A DNA stretch of 64,000 nucleotides from Effrenium voratum (lineage: Eukaryota > Sar > Dinophyceae > Suessiales > Symbiodiniaceae): contig CAUJNA010003794.1 of the NCBI GenBank assembly GCA_963377175.1, positions 355,667 to 419,666 on the forward strand, read 5' to 3'. The notes beneath the pieces were generated by a model, which saw only the letters and a program-made list of their open reading frames with translations, was not told where the DNA came from and made no database searches. A program made the position numbers and the translations under genes. Shown piece by piece: positions 10,386 to 21,100 of this stretch (position 1 is the stretch's first letter; each line of letters starts with the position of its first letter).

Positions 10386-13300
10386 ATGGCTGACAGTAAG
10401 TTTGCTGATCTGAAGTTGGCAGCCTTGCAACAAGCAGCAGCACGGCGTGAGCGCCATCAGGCTGCGAAGCGCAAGCATGTGCCAACTGGGCAAACACCGC
10501 CTTCGCAAAAAATGGGCAAAGGAGAGACTGTTGATGATCATACAACCCCTGGTACTGCTTCAAGCACATTGCCACGAAAGCTCAGCTTTTCAGGAGTGCA
10601 ATCGGACATGCATTGTTGACACATGTGTGCTGAATCATGAGCAACATGTGTGTGGCGCAGGAGCTGATGAAGATGATTCTACATGCCATCGTATTGACTC
10701 CTTGCCTACACTGATGCTGGGTGACGATGATGAACACCAGGCACTGCTGTGTTGATCTGCAAGCTTGCAACCCTGTTTGGCATTGTCTTCAGCCAATTGC
10801 TGACAACATGAGTCCTGAACTCTCAATGGCTTTGTTGAGGCAGTGGCGTCTGATCCAGCTTTGCCACCATCAGCTCCGGCAGATCCAGTGCCAGTGCCTG
10901 CGAGCAGTTCTTTTGATGACTTTGTCAAGCACTTCAACTTGAAGGTGCTGCAAGTAAACTCATGTTTGTTGTGTTGGCCACATGCAGTCTGTGCAAGTCA
11001 AACATGCATGTGTATTCAATCTTGAGAGTCTTGGTCAAATTTGGGGTTTTGCCCGAAAACACCAAAGCATTGCATTGTTCAGAACCTGCAGTACCATGTG
11101 TTGATTTGCTGCCAGGTTGATGGCACCAATGCAGGAGCCATCATGACCATGTTTGAGAGCTGGAAGCAGGTGCACAGCAGCACTGGCGATTTGAAGCCAG
11201 TTGCTGATGACAAGAAGGTTGTGGTGCGTCCATTGCCATCCCCTGCCCGGGTTCCCTTTGTGCAACCACATGCCAAGCCTGCTAGCAAGAAGGCTGCCAA
11301 AAAAGTGGATGAGCCCTTGCCACCTTTCACAACCCCGACACCGCATGATGTGAACATGTTCTTTCACAAGTGCAAGTCAACCTCGACCACTACATTGGCT
11401 ACAGAGGCTCATGATCATGATGCAGAAACTCAGGCAGCTGACACCATGCTTGACACATTCTTGGAGGCCACCTTGCCTGGTCATGATGGGTCAGTGAAAC
11501 AAGAAGCTGCTTCACATGCGCCTGCAGCCCAACAGGTGGACACTCCGGCGGCCACACCAGCACCTGCAGCAGCTGCACATGCACAAGTGGCTGAAGCTGC
11601 TACCACACTGACAATCCCGAAAGATGTGGTTGGACTTGTTCATCCCAACTTCCGGAAAAAGCCTGAAGTTGTTCATGCAGCATGCAAGCCTGGCTTTGCG
11701 GCCTTTGTTGCAGAATTGCGTGCAGATCGTGATGATGATGGCTTTCGATTTGGTGAAGATGCTTCTGATGTCCCTGAATTGCTTGAACTTTGGTCCCAAC
11801 GACAACTGGACATCACTCATGCTGAGACAAGTGCTGCTGTTCAGGTGTCCCTCATGCGGCCGGACACAAAGGATCTGGCTGAGGGTTCGAGGCCTGAGCT
11901 GCAACCTGCTGGAAACCTGCCCCAACAGCAGGCCCCACCCAGTGATGCAGAGTCACCAGAAGCCAATGCAGTTGCAGCACCGTCACAACAGCAGGAGCCT
12001 TCAGCACCAGCTGCAGCACCCACAGCACATGCAGAGCCCAACGCAGTTGAAGCTCAGGGGTCTAATCAACATGATGCAGATGATGGAGCTCGGGGAGAAT
12101 CTTTGCATGCATGATCTGACATTTCATGGGTCATGGGAGTAGCACATGTTTCAAGTCAACATGTTGGCAACTGTGCAGCTGTCAGGATCATGCTCGCTAC
12201 ATGCGCTTCTATCGTAGCATGAGAGGTGCCAAGCTCAATTCTTGCTTGAATGTGTCTTTCATGTAGGTTAGTTGCATTGGGTTACTGCTTGATCAGCCCT
12301 GCCCCAGGCAGCCGGGTTCCAGCGCCTATCGCACAGAAGCTTCTTGAGGCTCAGCAAAGTGCCAGCCTTGGCGCAGTGACACATGACCATGCTCATGCCC
12401 CCTTGCCAAGGCAGCCAGAAGACCAAGTTCATGAGCCAACTTTATGATGAGTGGCTGCAGTCTGGAGAGGATTGGCTTCAGTCAGCCATCATCCAAGACC
12501 ACAGGCAAGAGAACAAATCGACAACCAGAGGGGTCTGGTCCTGGCTGCTTGAGAAGGTGCACCAGCCTTCATTAACATGTTCATGAACTTTATGCCCATG
12601 ATGCTGTTTCTTGAGCAAGTTGGCTTCTAAGGACCTTCTTGCAAAATATGATGAGAGCACGGTGAAGGACTTGCTTGCTCGCAAGGCGAGGTACTGTCTA
12701 GCTGTACATGTGAGAATTCATGGCCTGTCCTTGAGCCCTCAGGAAAAGGATGGCTTGGTGCGTGAGAACCCGGACTTCCCGGGGCGGAAGGAGCCCTGCA
12801 TGATCATCATGCCTGTTTGCGATTTGGGCTGGGGCTTGAAAAGCTCAGTGTTGTGAGGTTGACTCAAGTGTTCTGCTCAGTTGCCCTAAGACCTGGAATT
12901 ATTTGGGGCCTTGTGGGCATGAACGAATGTGTGTGGATGTGTTGCATGCTAGCTTTGCCTGGCCAGGACTTGCGACTCTTCAAGTGCTGGGATGCGTTCA
13001 AAGAGGAGGAGTCCCAGTCAGAGTCAAGATCAACAACCATCCGGGATAAGGCCAATTTGGACCCACAAACAGCACATGCCCTGAAGAAGCTTGCTTGCAT
13101 GTGGTGCTGGTTTGACATGTGTTCTAGTTGTGTGCAGTGCTGCTGCATCAATGACTCTGAGGCAACAGCCGGCATCGTCATGGGCTCCTGAAGCTGTCAG
13201 GCAGCAGTTGCCCATCAGAGGAGGAAAGCCCAACCCGAAACCAAAGGCTGCTGGTGGTTCATCTGCAAAGCCGAAAACAGCCATGAAAGAAGCCAAGCAG

Positions 13301-13845
13301 GCCATGATCATTCCTAGTTGTATGTGCATGTGCATGTGGCCACAGGCAATGTCCTTGGCATCCAGCTCGATCACGGAGTGCAAGGGATGGCCTTCGAAGT
13401 TGAACAGCAACAATGTGTGCAACTCTCAGCAACAATGTGTGCACATGCCATGAACACATTCTAGAAACTATGCATGTGACAAGGGACTCCTTCTCAGCAA
13501 AACAATTGCATGTGATTGGCACTTTGCAGGCCAATGGAGCTCCAGGGGGCTCTCTGCAAAAGCTTGCAGCCTTTGCTCAAGAACATGATGTGTGCAAGGG
13601 AAAATCTGGAGGCGCCCTGTTGATACATGTACCTGCATGCAGTCATTCACTTGTCATATTGGTGCCACACTGTTTCAAGCTGACAGGTGAAGATTGCAGG
13701 AGGGGCGCCTGATGCTGAGCTTGAGGCGGTTACCCAAGCCTGCTGTGAGAGCGTGGTTCAGTACAAGGAGCAATCAGCTCATGTGAAGATCCATGCAATC
13801 CCAAAAAAGGCAAAGGCTAGTGCCAAGGCAAAAGCTTTGGCCTAA
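10386..13845 (+). CDS. Cassette module E: Ala/Pro-rich protein with helical region
   Basis: Starts at ATG 10386 (MADSKFADLKLAALQQAAAR), shortly after a tandem decamer array. Candidate exons: 10386-10593, 10661-10740, 10827-10944, 11116-12058 (long, Ala/Pro/Gln-rich; a conserved-looking core reads KDVVGLVHPNFRKKPEVVHA), 12296-12376, 12411-12556 (MSQLYDEWLQSGEDWLQSA), 12616-12690 (KLASKDLLAKYDESTVKDLL), 12743-12790 (ENPDFPGRKE), 12967-13092 (LRLFKCWDAFKEEES), 13150-13310 (basic), 13529-13622, 13687-13845 (KIAGGAPDAELEAVTQACCE, then AKASAKAKALA and TAA). Donors such as AAG|GTGCAC at 12557 and GAG|GTACTG at 12691 are GT. The LYDEWLQSGEDW to WDAFKEEES series is, from memory, a recurrent domain of repeated dinoflagellate proteins. 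Function unknown. Confidence 0.5.
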
Positions 13846-14166
13846 GCGTTGCTGCATGTAGATTTCAATGGTGCCTGGCATCTGTGCAACTTTTGAAACC
13901 AACATGATTTTGCAAAGAGATTGAGCTCAGCTGTTTAATGTTGTCTTGGGGTGGCAGCCATGTGGCATGAATTGCGGGAGACTCGCTGCAACCGGCGTCA
14001 GCCATAGAGGCAATGAGTCAGTGGGTTGTGCATTCTGCATGTGTGTGCCTAGATCCCTGAGTCCTTGCTTGTGTGAAAAAGATACCAACTGAGTGCTTGG
14101 TTGACATGCTGCAACATGCATGTGCTTTGCACACATGTGTGGCTAAGCTTCTGCTTTTGTGCCATC

Positions 14167-17100
14167 ATGTCAGGTACGAACTTCGCTGACTACCTCTTGA
14201 GTTCCATCGGTCGCTCAGTGCCTGGCCCTGGTTCATTTGGGAAGGTTCAGTCATGCTGATGCATGTGTTGAGCACCTGATGGGCATCACCTTTATGCATG
14301 GCAGTTCTTTTGAAACTACTTATTAGACACAACTTGCAAGCCTTCAGTGAGCACTAGGACCTGCCCAGACCAACAGGAACATGTTCATGCTTTAATGTTC
14401 CACTAGCTTGCAACAACTTCCCAGCAATTTGGCTGCCAAAAGGGCCGCACCAGCTGCTGTTTTTTTTCTGGTTCGAGGATATCACTCAAGAGCATCCATC
14501 ATGATCAGGTTGCCAATGATTTGGAACCTGTTGCAAGGTTCAAACATGGTATGAACATCGTCCTAATTGAAGGACCTATCAACAGGTTTCTTGAGAAGAT
14601 ATGATGAACTCACCAACTCTGAGTTTGCTGGGCTGGCCAGGCCTCATCAGTGAAGCAAGCGCAGGAAGCAGCAGCTGCCTGTCTCCAGGCCAGTGACATG
14701 CAAGGGAATTCCATGACCCTCTCAAACTGACAGGAAAATCCATCATCTTCAAGATTGACTTCACAGCTGGCAAAGCTGGGATCCTCAGGGGTCCATGCTC
14801 AGAACATGGAGAGGGACTTGGGCCGTATAATTCGGCTGCCACTTGATCTGTACTTTGTCAAGTGCCCGGTCAGGGCAGGGCCAGGACTTGCAAGGGAGAC
14901 CGTCGTGGAGCTCCCGATGGTTCTGCCCCATGAGCTCTTGCACTTTCTGCATGTGCCTTATTTTGGTTGGGCAAACTTTAAGTGGTTGTATGCATCTTAA
15001 ACACCAAATGATTCCTAATTAGGAAACTTGAAGTCATTTGAGAGGTGCTGAGTCTAAACATGCCCCACTTGGTTGTTGTCACCATGCATCAACGGAGTTG
15101 AATCTAAACATGCCCTATTTGGTTGTTGTCACCATGTGTCAATGGAGTCGAAACCAAGCATGCCCCAATTGGTTGTTGTCACCATTCATTGATGGGGTTG
15201 AAACCAAGCATGCCCCACTGAGTGCAAGTTGTTGTCAATTTGCATCACTGGAATTGAAGCTAATCATGCCCCATTTGGCTGTTGTTAAGTGGGATCACTG
15301 GTACTACAAACTAGGCATGTCCCGGGCCCTTCCCAGGTCAGCTTGTCAAGATGTGCATGGACAAATGGGTTTCTCTCATCCATGATGTCAAATGCATGTA
15401 GAGGTGTGCCATGTGACCTGTAAGGATTCGGGCAAGATCAAGCTGGACACGGTGCTGGTGAAGAGGTTCTGGGATCGCCACATGCACATGGAGTGGGCTC
15501 GAATGCACCCTGGAAAAGGTTACACTCCAATTGGCCTCTTCACTGATGATGCCAGATACAATTTCATGGGGAGTAAGCTGACAGCCATGGTGCTGAATCT
15601 ACCGTGTCAGAACATTGAGAGCACCTTGCTTGCACAATTGAACAGATACTATTAATTTGCATTTTGTGATAGTATACTTCCTTCGAAGTGTGATGCTGCA
15701 AAACCATGATGTATGCCCGGCAGGCCTGCAGATGGCTCGCTACCCCTGGTTCTTGGTCAGGGTGGCCATCTCTCTGGGCAGACCCACGTTTGAGCCGGCG
15801 CTCCGAATATTTGCGTGGTCCGTGAATGTGCCTTGCTGATATTGAATGTGAAACGTGTTCTCAGAATTTTGCAACAACCTTGTTTTCATAATTTGATGGT
15901 GGCCCTTGCCATGAAACATCTCTGAAAGGATTCCTGATCCAACAAGGAAGTGTGTTTGATACATGGTGGCCCTTTTCCTTGTAGCTTTATAGCATTGCGA
16001 GCTGCTAATGGCAAAGCATGACCATGCACTGTGAGGTTGCCTTCAGTGGACAGTGGCCTTACAAGAATATTGATGCTCACTCACCCAAAGTGACATTTTG
16101 AATATTTGGTTTCCCACCCTTGTCTAAACTGTGTGCTTCATCCAGTGACCAAAAAGGGTAATGTTTGAGTTTGAGAACAAAGGGCATGCTGTTATTTTAG
16201 GCAAGTGAGGATGGCCAGGAGTGGCCTTCAGGCAAAAGATCTGCAAACAAAGGTTGTCCACTGGCTGGTGGGCCATATGCATTTTGCCAAATTCGTGCTG
16301 ACTGGCGAGGCTATATTGACTTGTATGGTATGAAAGCTGGATGGAACATGAAGCAAATATGTTTCAGGTGTACTGCCCGAAAACATGGACCTGATCGATG
16401 GACTCGCTGGAAGCATTTTGAGCACTTTGAGAAGCGGTCACATGCAGACTTCATCCTGAATATCCTTCCAAGGTATCCATCACCCCTCACATGCATCATT
16501 GGGTACCACTTCATGTTGAACCGCTGGTGTATGATGCACACGGTAAACCTTGGAGTGGCCCAGTGGGTGAATGCCGCGTGTGCTTTGCTGCTATCTGGGA
16601 GTGGCAAATATGGTGCAGCAATTTCTGCTGCTGATATGAGCCGGCAACTGAATGTCTTGTATACCAGGTTCCGTGCATGGGGTAATGCAGCAGGCATTGC
16701 ACACTCGCAACCCCGCTTCACGCTGCAAATGGTTCGGGGTTCAGCTTTGGACTTTGCTGAGTTCTCGCACAAAGCCTACAATGGGAGGGTGCTCCTGGTG
16801 TTTTTCACAGCTGCGTTGGCTGAACTCCAAAGCCAAGCTAGTGCTGATGATGTTCTTATGAACCTCACCCTTGGCGCTGTGCAAAGCTTGAACGAATATA
16901 TGACCAAAATTGAGGAGTACCCCATTTACTTGAGCCAAGAGCAAGCTGATCATCTGAAATCTATTGGCCAGAAGTTTTTGGGGATCTACTATGCAGCCTC
17001 AAGCCACTGCCGTGAGCTTAACTTGCTTTGGTTTCCTCTGCGCCCAAAGCTGCATGAGCCTTAGCAACAGAAGCAGCAATAGTTGTCTTTGTTCTTTTTG

Positions 17101-17290
17101 AGTGTCAGGCTTAAACATTTGGAAACAGGTGTTCAGCACATTGTGTTTACCTCTGACTTTGCCAGGCTTATCAACATATACTTGAAGATCAGTGTGAAGA
17201 GCTTACATCTGCGCGTTCGTATCACACGTTTTTGGATGAAGATTGTATGGGAACTATCAAGCAGCTAGCAAGGAGAGTTCATAGCATCTT
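14167..17290 (+). CDS. Cassette module F: transposase-like protein
   Basis: Candidate exons: 14167-14244 (MSGTNFADYLLSSIGRSVPG, donor AAG|GTTCAG), 14585-14650 (RFLRRYDELTNSEFAGLARP), 14806-14950 (DLYFVKCPVR, VVELPMVLPHELLHFL), 15423-15620 (KIKLDTVLVKRFWDRHM, then YTPIGLFTDDARYNFMGSKL), 15724-15829 (RYPWFLVRVAISLGRP), 16219-17058 (CQIRADWRGYIDLYG, ICFRCTARK zinc-type cysteines, WCMMHTVNLGVAQW, QPRFTLQMVRG, FLGIYYAASSHC, PLRPKLHE) and 17193-17290 (YHTFLDEDCMGTIKQLARR). The order FTDD, CxxC, MMHxxxLGV, DED recalls CACTA/Plavaka-type DDE transposases, where acidic residues sit in SDxxxxxxxG and DxMHxxxLGV contexts. The Asp normally before MH is Cys here, so the assignment and activity are inferred, not shown. 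Confidence 0.5.
15061..15325 (+). repeat. 50-bp tandem repeat in an intron of module F
   Basis: Units begin TGCCCCanTTGGTTGTTGTC and start at 15061, 15111, 15161 and 15211, an exact 50-base period, then at 15267 and 15318 with 56- and 51-base spacing as copies degenerate. Each unit contains GGTTGTTGTCACCAT and ends in a GGnGTnGAA stretch. Because 50 is not a multiple of three it shifts frame each unit, so it is intronic, not coding. Confidence 0.8.
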
Positions 17291-18111
17291 GGTTGCATCA
17301 TTTGGTTTATTGTGGATACTTTCAGTTGCACTCTTTACCAGTTTGCCAATTGCAAGAAACCATAAATCAGTTCAGGAGATGCGCTGGAAACCAGGACGTT
17401 GCAAAGGTGGCTGCTGTCGATCAAGCAGTATGTGCCACCGATACGAGGTGATTGATCGAATCCATGTGTGGAAAAGTGTGCAGGGTTTGTCGGAAAACCA
17501 CCCCCCCCAAAAAAACATGGGTTTGTCGAATCCAAGCTTGCTTTTGGGTGTTTATCGAAAACCAGTGTGGAGAACACAGTTTGGAGCCTCAGGGTATGTT
17601 CTTTGGTAGACTGTACTTAATTTAGGGCAAACATGGGATAGGCTCAAAGCTGAAGCTTGTTGCTTGCCACCAAGCTCATCTTCCCAAAGGCCACCCAAAT
17701 AGGTGCGCCTTAAAACAAGGGACCCCAACACCATGCTTTTGGGTTTTCCGTCTAAGACCACTCCAACAAGGGCATCCTCCAAGAACAGTAACACTTTTCT
17801 TTCCCTGTCCTCAGATCCCCCGCTCAAAGTGAAACGCTAGTGGGTGAAATGGAAATCCCCACTAAACAATCAAAAGCTAAAAAGCCCAGGGGGTGGATAT
17901 TCAACAATGGACATCTCTGTCTTCATTTGAGGGTAACTGGCCCTTGTTGGTTGGTTTTAGAAGGAATTGACACCAAATGGAAGGTAACACTTCTCTTTTT
18001 ACTGGGATGTCCTCAGATCTCCCGCCAAAAGTGACACCCTTTTAATAAATTGAATACATTCCCCCCAAACAGTAGCAAGCCTAAAACCTGAGGAACCGGA
18101 TGGGTGGGAGC

Positions 18112-21100
18112 CCACCACATCCCAGTCTCCAGCAGCTGCACCGCGCGGCGCCAGCGGCCCAGGCACTGCACCGCCGCAGCGTAGCCCGCGATGGCCGGGG
18201 ACACCAAAGAGGCCAAGCCCACCCGAAGCAGCGCCAGCGCCTGACGCGACCCGGTCGAGTCGAGTTCTAGGTCCAGTAGAGGTTGGTTAGAATAAGGGTG
18301 CCCGATTTTTTTCATGTAGTCTATTTGGTAACCCTCCCCCAAATAAGTTGGTAAAAGGGCGCTACTGGGGGACCTAGAGTTGTACGGTGTTGGGTTTGTT
18401 GGGTCTAAGGAAAAATGTGAGAAAACTAAACCTAAACCAGGTTGGGGGGGTTGTTTCAAAGATTTTGAGGCGAGGGTGGCGTTCTGGCAACCAGTCCCAT
18501 GTTTCCCATGTTCCAAGGACTGCCACCAGTTCCGCTAACTGTGTGATCTCATCATCTTTTGGAGCCACTGAGCTACTTGCCCGAAAGCAAGTTTTTCTTC
18601 TGGGGGCATCAGCTTTTTAGGAGGGCAGTTTGAGCAACTGCTGTCACCTTCAATGAAAGAAGGTGAAAAGTCCTCCCATGCAGTTCGAACAAGCACCATG
18701 GTTCTCTGGGCCCCCTTTTAATCCCGCCTGCTGCGAGTACGGTATTGCTTCCACCCCTCAAACAAACCTCGGTCGTTTTCTGCTCCCCTGCTAAACGTTT
18801 AGCTTTTAGTGGTTTAATGGAAACCCATTAATTGACAAAAAGTTAAAGTCCTAACAGGGATCCTTACATTATACACCTGAACATTGCCTTGTAAATGGGT
18901 AAATGGTGGTGTCCCTTTATTTTGGTGGAAAAAGCCATGTTTCAATTGGGCAAAATGCATCTTTTCAGGAGCCCTGCCCAATATCCCTTGGCAACAGGGT
19001 TGTGGGATCAAGGGGTTTCTCCCCACTTCTGTGATACAAGGGGATCCCCCTATCAAGAAAATAGTCTTTGGGAAGCCGTTTCTGTTGTATCACAGAAGTG
19101 GTCATTCCCCACAGCCCTGCTTGGGAACATGCGCCAAGGAAGCGTCTCGCGCCCTTCGCCTGGCGCCACTTGGCCCTTTTGGGCGCGGCGAGCGCCGCGC
19201 TGAGGCCCAGCGCGTCCAGCGCAATGCGCCGCCGGCGCTGGAAACGCAGCAGCGCCAGCGCCTTAGCGATCCGCGACCGACGCGAGAGCGAGCACGACCG
19301 CGGCCGGCGGACGGCTTCGAACGGTTTGGGGGAAACGTGTTTTGGTTTGGCGTGGTGGGGGAACCGTCATCCTGCTTGCCTTGGTGTGGTTTGCCTTCGC
19401 AAAAAAGAAGAAGGTGGAACCATAAGGACCCTGTTTTGCCCGGGTGCTCTGGAAAAACAGGGCCCATGTTGGCTTTCGGAAGGGTACCGGTGCCATTGTT
19501 TGGGGGAAACCCTGGCTGGGCGCCCTGAAAAGAAGCAGTGTGGTGCTTGCATGTCAATTGGGTGGCCGGGGCTTCCCTGGAAGCTGGCGAGACGCCACCG
19601 GACCAAGAAATGTGTTCTCGGAACCCGGCCGGCCGGATCACCCCGCAGGAGCCCCAGGAGGGCATGATAGCCAGAACGGGACTGCGATTCAACCTGGTCA
19701 AACATACCTTGCTCGATGCGTGGGTGTTGCCTCACATGGGTCGAAAGAAGTTGTATGCCTTGTGGTTTGCTCTTCTCTGCAAATGCTCGCAGTCAACCCG
19801 ATCCCGTGCCATTGCGCGGCCTTGTGTGTCCACCCCACGGATTGGAAAGTAAAGCCGTCCATCAACATCAGTTCTGGGAGCTGGTTAAGGGAAGCCAGCC
19901 AAAAAACAAAAACAAACAACACAAGCCTTGGGGTTCCGCTATTTTGACACGTACCCGAAAAAGTACACGCACGTGATTCATTTACTTTACTACCTTCTGA
20001 TTACTTGTCACATTGTTAGCCACGCGCCCCATGCTACGTGGGCTGTTCAAAATGGAGGGCTGGCCAATCCTAATCCACTATCCCTAGAGGGACTACAAAG
20101 GAGGCCAAATCCTTGCGCAACCCAAGGGAAGAATCTTGCGGATCACCTTTGAACAGCCCATTCTACTTGTTGATGACCCTGCTGGTATGCCCTCCCTCCA
20201 ATCAACATGGAACCTGACGTTCGGGGGGTCCTGGTTTGGACCATTTCCGCTCTAAAGGGACCGGGCTCGAATGTCAGGTTCCGGCTGATAATTGGCTAGG
20301 TCCTCCAGTAGAGGGTTAGAATATTTTCCTGTGGTCTATTTTAGTAGGGGAATCCTCCCCAAAAAGGGTAAAAGGGCACTACTGGGGGACCCAATTAGTT
20401 GGTGAAAGGGTAGTCCGTGCAATCCCTTTGCCCTGCGCCCGTGCCTCCTTCCACCTTTGCGCCTTCTGCCCCGCCGCCAGCGCGGCCCCGCAGGCTGCAG
20501 CGTCTGGAACGCCCGCGACCACCAAGCGCAAGGCCTGGCCAGAAAAGCTGCCCTCTGCTCGCGCTTGTGGAAAAAGCAGGGCTCCTCATGTTCTCAGTTC
20601 CTGAGTGGACAGGCCAGAACCAGTCTGCAGCTTCAAAAAGCTTTGGAGGAGACTCCAAGAAACCTGTGAAGAGCATGGCAGCGGAAGGTACTGCGGGAAT
20701 TTTCACAAATTTTCCACCACTCCCCGCGTGGAATTCTCCACCACGCCCCAGGGGTTCCGCGAACCCCGTGGTTTTCGGCTCCTGGCGCCAGTCGCCCTCC
20801 TCTTGGCAGGCGGCCACCAGAGCCCCGCGCAGCGCAGCGCTCGGTGAGACCTGAGCCGATGCGACAAGCCCCAAATTCAATTTTGGGGACCCAAATGGGT
20901 GGTTTCCTTTTGGTCCCCCTGTAAGACCATCCAAAAAGGTTCAGCCTCTCCCAATTTGGTGGTTTGTAGCCTCAAGAACCTGCGAAACCTCCAAAGGCAA
21001 TGTTATGGTCTGAAGAAAAAATCGGATTCAAGCGTGGGGTATTTTACAACCAGCTGTCTTCATGATTTTAGGAGTGGGCTTTTAATTGTTAGGCCGCTTA

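Larger units (their letters stand above)
3050..17600 (+). mobile_element. Candidate composite element: CATG-rich multi-gene cassette
   Basis: This block differs from everything around it in three visible ways. CATG, TGCA and TTGCAAG words are far denser than in the flanks. All coding modules point to the plus strand while the neighbouring genes are minus. Its introns are short and mostly GT-AG while those of the neighbours mostly start GC. It carries, in order, a Lys/Ala-rich module, a methyltransferase-like module, a basic Gly/Lys-rich module, an Ala/Pro-rich module and a transposase-like module. GTTTGTCG motifs occur near both ends (3064-3090; 17476-17530) and once inside (about 10293). The boundaries are set by composition only; no clean terminal repeat or target duplication was identified. 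I recall similar proteins as highly repeated in Symbiodinium-type genomes, but could not check this. Confidence 0.6.

Noticed and set aside
15038..15385. Plus-strand open frame across the 50-bp tandem repeat
   Set aside because: The period is not a multiple of three and the coding exons of module F lie either side; treated as intron.
3050..17600. Target-site duplication or terminal inverted repeat defining the cassette
   Set aside because: Weak resemblances such as AGGGTATATGTT near 3035 and AGGGTATGTTCT near 17591 are too short and imperfect to call.
18884..19667. Overlapping plus-strand open frames of about 200 codons
   Set aside because: They are shadows of the minus-strand PPR exon 19160-19261 and repeats either side; no motif, and the minus strand gives clear PPR units.
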